A stretch of DNA of 64,000 nucleotides from Caenorhabditis elegans (lineage: Eukaryota > Nematoda > Chromadorea > Rhabditida > Rhabditidae). The translations under genes were made by a program, and so were the position numbers. The stretch is from contig NC_003282.8 of assembly GCF_000002985.6 (NCBI RefSeq), positions 9,920,001-9,984,000 on the forward strand, given 5' to 3'. Of the stretch, positions 62,267 through 64,000 are shown one piece after another. The notes under the pieces were generated by a model. That model did no database searches. It had not been told where the DNA came from and worked only from the letters and a program-made list of their open reading frames with translations. Numbering within the stretch: position 1 is the first letter of the stretch; the number at the start of each line of letters is the position of its first letter.

Positions 62267-63404
62267 TATTGGAATTCTAAAAAATAAGTAATATTTGAAC
62301 TGTCTTAAAATAGAAAAGTAACAAATTTTGAAAAATCCATTTGAATAAACTGTATTGGCTTCAACAAGTATTCCAATACTGTTTTTTGAACAGAACCCCG
62401 TTTTTACTTGATTTACGGATGAAAGTAATTGTAAAATGGTGAAAAATTATTTTTATAATTTTTTTACAATGAAAGTTTTATAAAATATTGGAAAATCATT
62501 ACGGAAATACAGAAATTGGAAATAAAAATTGAATGAATAAAAAAAGAATTAGAGGATGCAGTGCACTGGGGCGCACTTGCCTCCTGTGGAGAGAGCATGT
62601 GGGACGTAGAGTCGCAGAGTGAACTTGCCTAACTTTTTGGAAACTGCCAAAGAACATCTTATACATTTTCAAAAAATGTCGGTCTTTGAAAAATTAAATA
62701 ATTTTCATTCGAGAGTTTCGAATCATGTATAAACAGCGATGATGCATGCATGTAAATTATCGGGGAGAGTGCCCGACAACCTCAATAAGGTTTTGAAACT
62801 ATGTTGGTTCAGAAGAACATGCTTCCTAGAAGTGAAATCTTTGAATATATTAAAATTCGGATGAATTCTCAGTGAAACATATTCATATTTTTCGTTATTC
62901 CTCAACACCGAGAATCACTTCTCTCGTCATTCAAATCCCGCTTTTCAGAGTCACAATGAATTGCCGCAATTGTTTTTGCATCAGAAGTAGCTGTCCTCTC
63001 TCTCTCTCTCCCTATTTCTTTCATTCTCTTTTCCTTTTTACGCAACAAGATCGTCCTCTATTTATGCATTTATATCAGAAATGAACACGAAAAGAGAAAT
63101 AGAGAGAAAGACAGTATCTGCTTCTTGGCTTTTCTCCAGCTTATTTTCTCAGAGGATGCAAAAAAGTGGGAGGAGCGTGGTTTTTGTTCAGGAAACGATA
63201 ACATTCGCCTCCCACCATCCTCTTGCCAACCACCAATTCTTTTAAGATTTTCAGTTTCTACTACATATCTCTAATTCTCCAAATTTTAGATGACAATTTT
63301 ATTATTGTTTACTGTATTTTTTGGGTTTATACCCTTTACAGGTATTTTGAATTCTAAAAAAGCAACTAGAATAATCGTTGAAAATTTAAGAAGTTGAAGC
63401 ATGT
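62267..63404. promoter_or_regulatory. Intergenic region upstream of RRP1
   Basis: No protein gene is supported. A GC-rich block stands out at 62,551-62,629 from the AT-rich background. Pyrimidine-rich TCTC runs lie at 62,995-63,010. The rest shows nothing specific. Confidence 0.4.
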
Positions 63405-63486
63405 ATGCCTGGATACGAAGCTGAAAGAGATCGATTAAGGGAACATTTAGGAATTGAATGGATCCAAAATGGACTCTCAAAATCAG
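63405..63486 (+). CDS. Possible first coding exon of a gene running off the window
   Basis: An ATG opens MPGYEAERDRLREHLGIEW, a charged, helical-looking sequence, and reaches a good donor TCAG|GTAGGA after 82 nt (phase 1). No downstream exon was found before the window end. No family is recognised, and it could be a chance open frame. Confidence 0.3.
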
Positions 63487-64000
63487 GTAGGATTTTTGAA
63501 AAGGCTGTACTTTTTGGTATGTCGTTAGCTCAAGAAAACATGAATTTAGGCGATAGTGAATCCTGTGTTTATTTTCAGAAATTTCAAATTTCAAAGGGTA
63601 AATAAATAAGTACAATCGTGGCGAGGCGCAATTAGAAAATAAGTGTGTGCCTTTAAATTTACGTTTTACTAATTTACGATAGATATATGAGAAAGTTAAC
63701 TGTGGTTGAGATGAGAAACAAATTGGAGCTTTTCTATGTGTTTCTCTGTTTTAGTTGTGCGGAAATTGGTTTGGATTTTTAAGCCTATCCCAGCTTAAAT
63801 TTAAAACTAAGACTTCTATAGTACCTGCCTGCTTTAGAGCAGCCAGCCTACTAAATCATAAAACCAAAAAAAATCACGAAGACTTTGCCAACTTCTAATG
63901 TTTTTGTCCTACTTTTGTAGCAAGTTCAATAGACACGAGTAAAACAGTCAAAGGAAAATTCCAAGTAGGCACAAGTTAAGGCACAAGGCAGGCATAGGTG
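63487..64000. other. Right edge, no supported feature
   Basis: Contains GTGTGCCTTTAAATTTACG near 63,646, which resembles part of the palindromic element arms, and an AGGCA-rich end of a kind common in C. elegans intergenic DNA. No coding sequence is supported. Confidence 0.35.

Noticed and set aside
1-64000. CRISPR arrays, bacterial operons, rRNA or tRNA genes
   Set aside because: None seen. Gene structure is eukaryotic throughout, and no tRNA B-box in proper context was recognised by eye; tRNAscan-SE would settle this.

Overview
The window is nematode nuclear DNA. It has short AT-rich introns (many of 44-50 nt with TTTCAG acceptors), trans-splice-type acceptors just before start codons, and several genes I recognise from Caenorhabditis elegans chromosome IV: gon-1, dhp-2 and, with less certainty, dur-1. 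I built the gene models by hand from splice signals and reading-frame phase. Every multi-exon model in the feature list closes in frame except the partial genes at the two window edges.

Layout. 1-1,537: 3' part of an unidentified acidic-protein gene (+). 2,051-8,222: a 24-exon LEA-like gene, probably dur-1 (-). 10,990-12,135: tRNA m1G9 methyltransferase of the Trm10 family (-), head to head with NAF1, the H/ACA RNP assembly factor (12,353-13,764, +). A 46-residue membrane protein may follow NAF1 as an operon partner (14,026-14,210, +). 15,067-25,775: gon-1 (-), 27 coding exons and 2,150 residues, a secreted ADAMTS protease with 18 thrombospondin type 1 modules and a GON domain. 25,776-44,303: 18.5 kb without recognisable protein genes, holding a probable distal gon-1 leader exon and likely regulatory DNA.

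44,304-56,384 is a cluster of nematode-type genes: a GT92-like glycosyltransferase with an apparently lost acidic motif (+), an SH2 tyrosine kinase of the Fer-like class (-), three membrane-anchored proteins with basic or low-complexity tails (one carrying five DPNYQTL repeats), and a convergent pair of paralogous small secreted proteins. 58,186-60,709: dhp-2, a dihydropyrimidinase (+), with two inverted-repeat elements in its fifth intron. 60,843-62,266: the RRP1/NOP52 rRNA-processing protein (-). A possible first exon of another gene lies near the right edge.

Three genes act in RNA biogenesis (Trm10, NAF1, RRP1). The most interesting points are: the LEA-like gene, whose exon lengths almost all equal 33n or 33n+21 nt; the neighbouring SH2 kinase and YQTL-repeat membrane protein, a possible kinase-substrate pair; the inverted paralogue pair with matching exon sizes and a possible 32-nt GC-AG intron; and a hAT-like MITE with an 8-bp target duplication.
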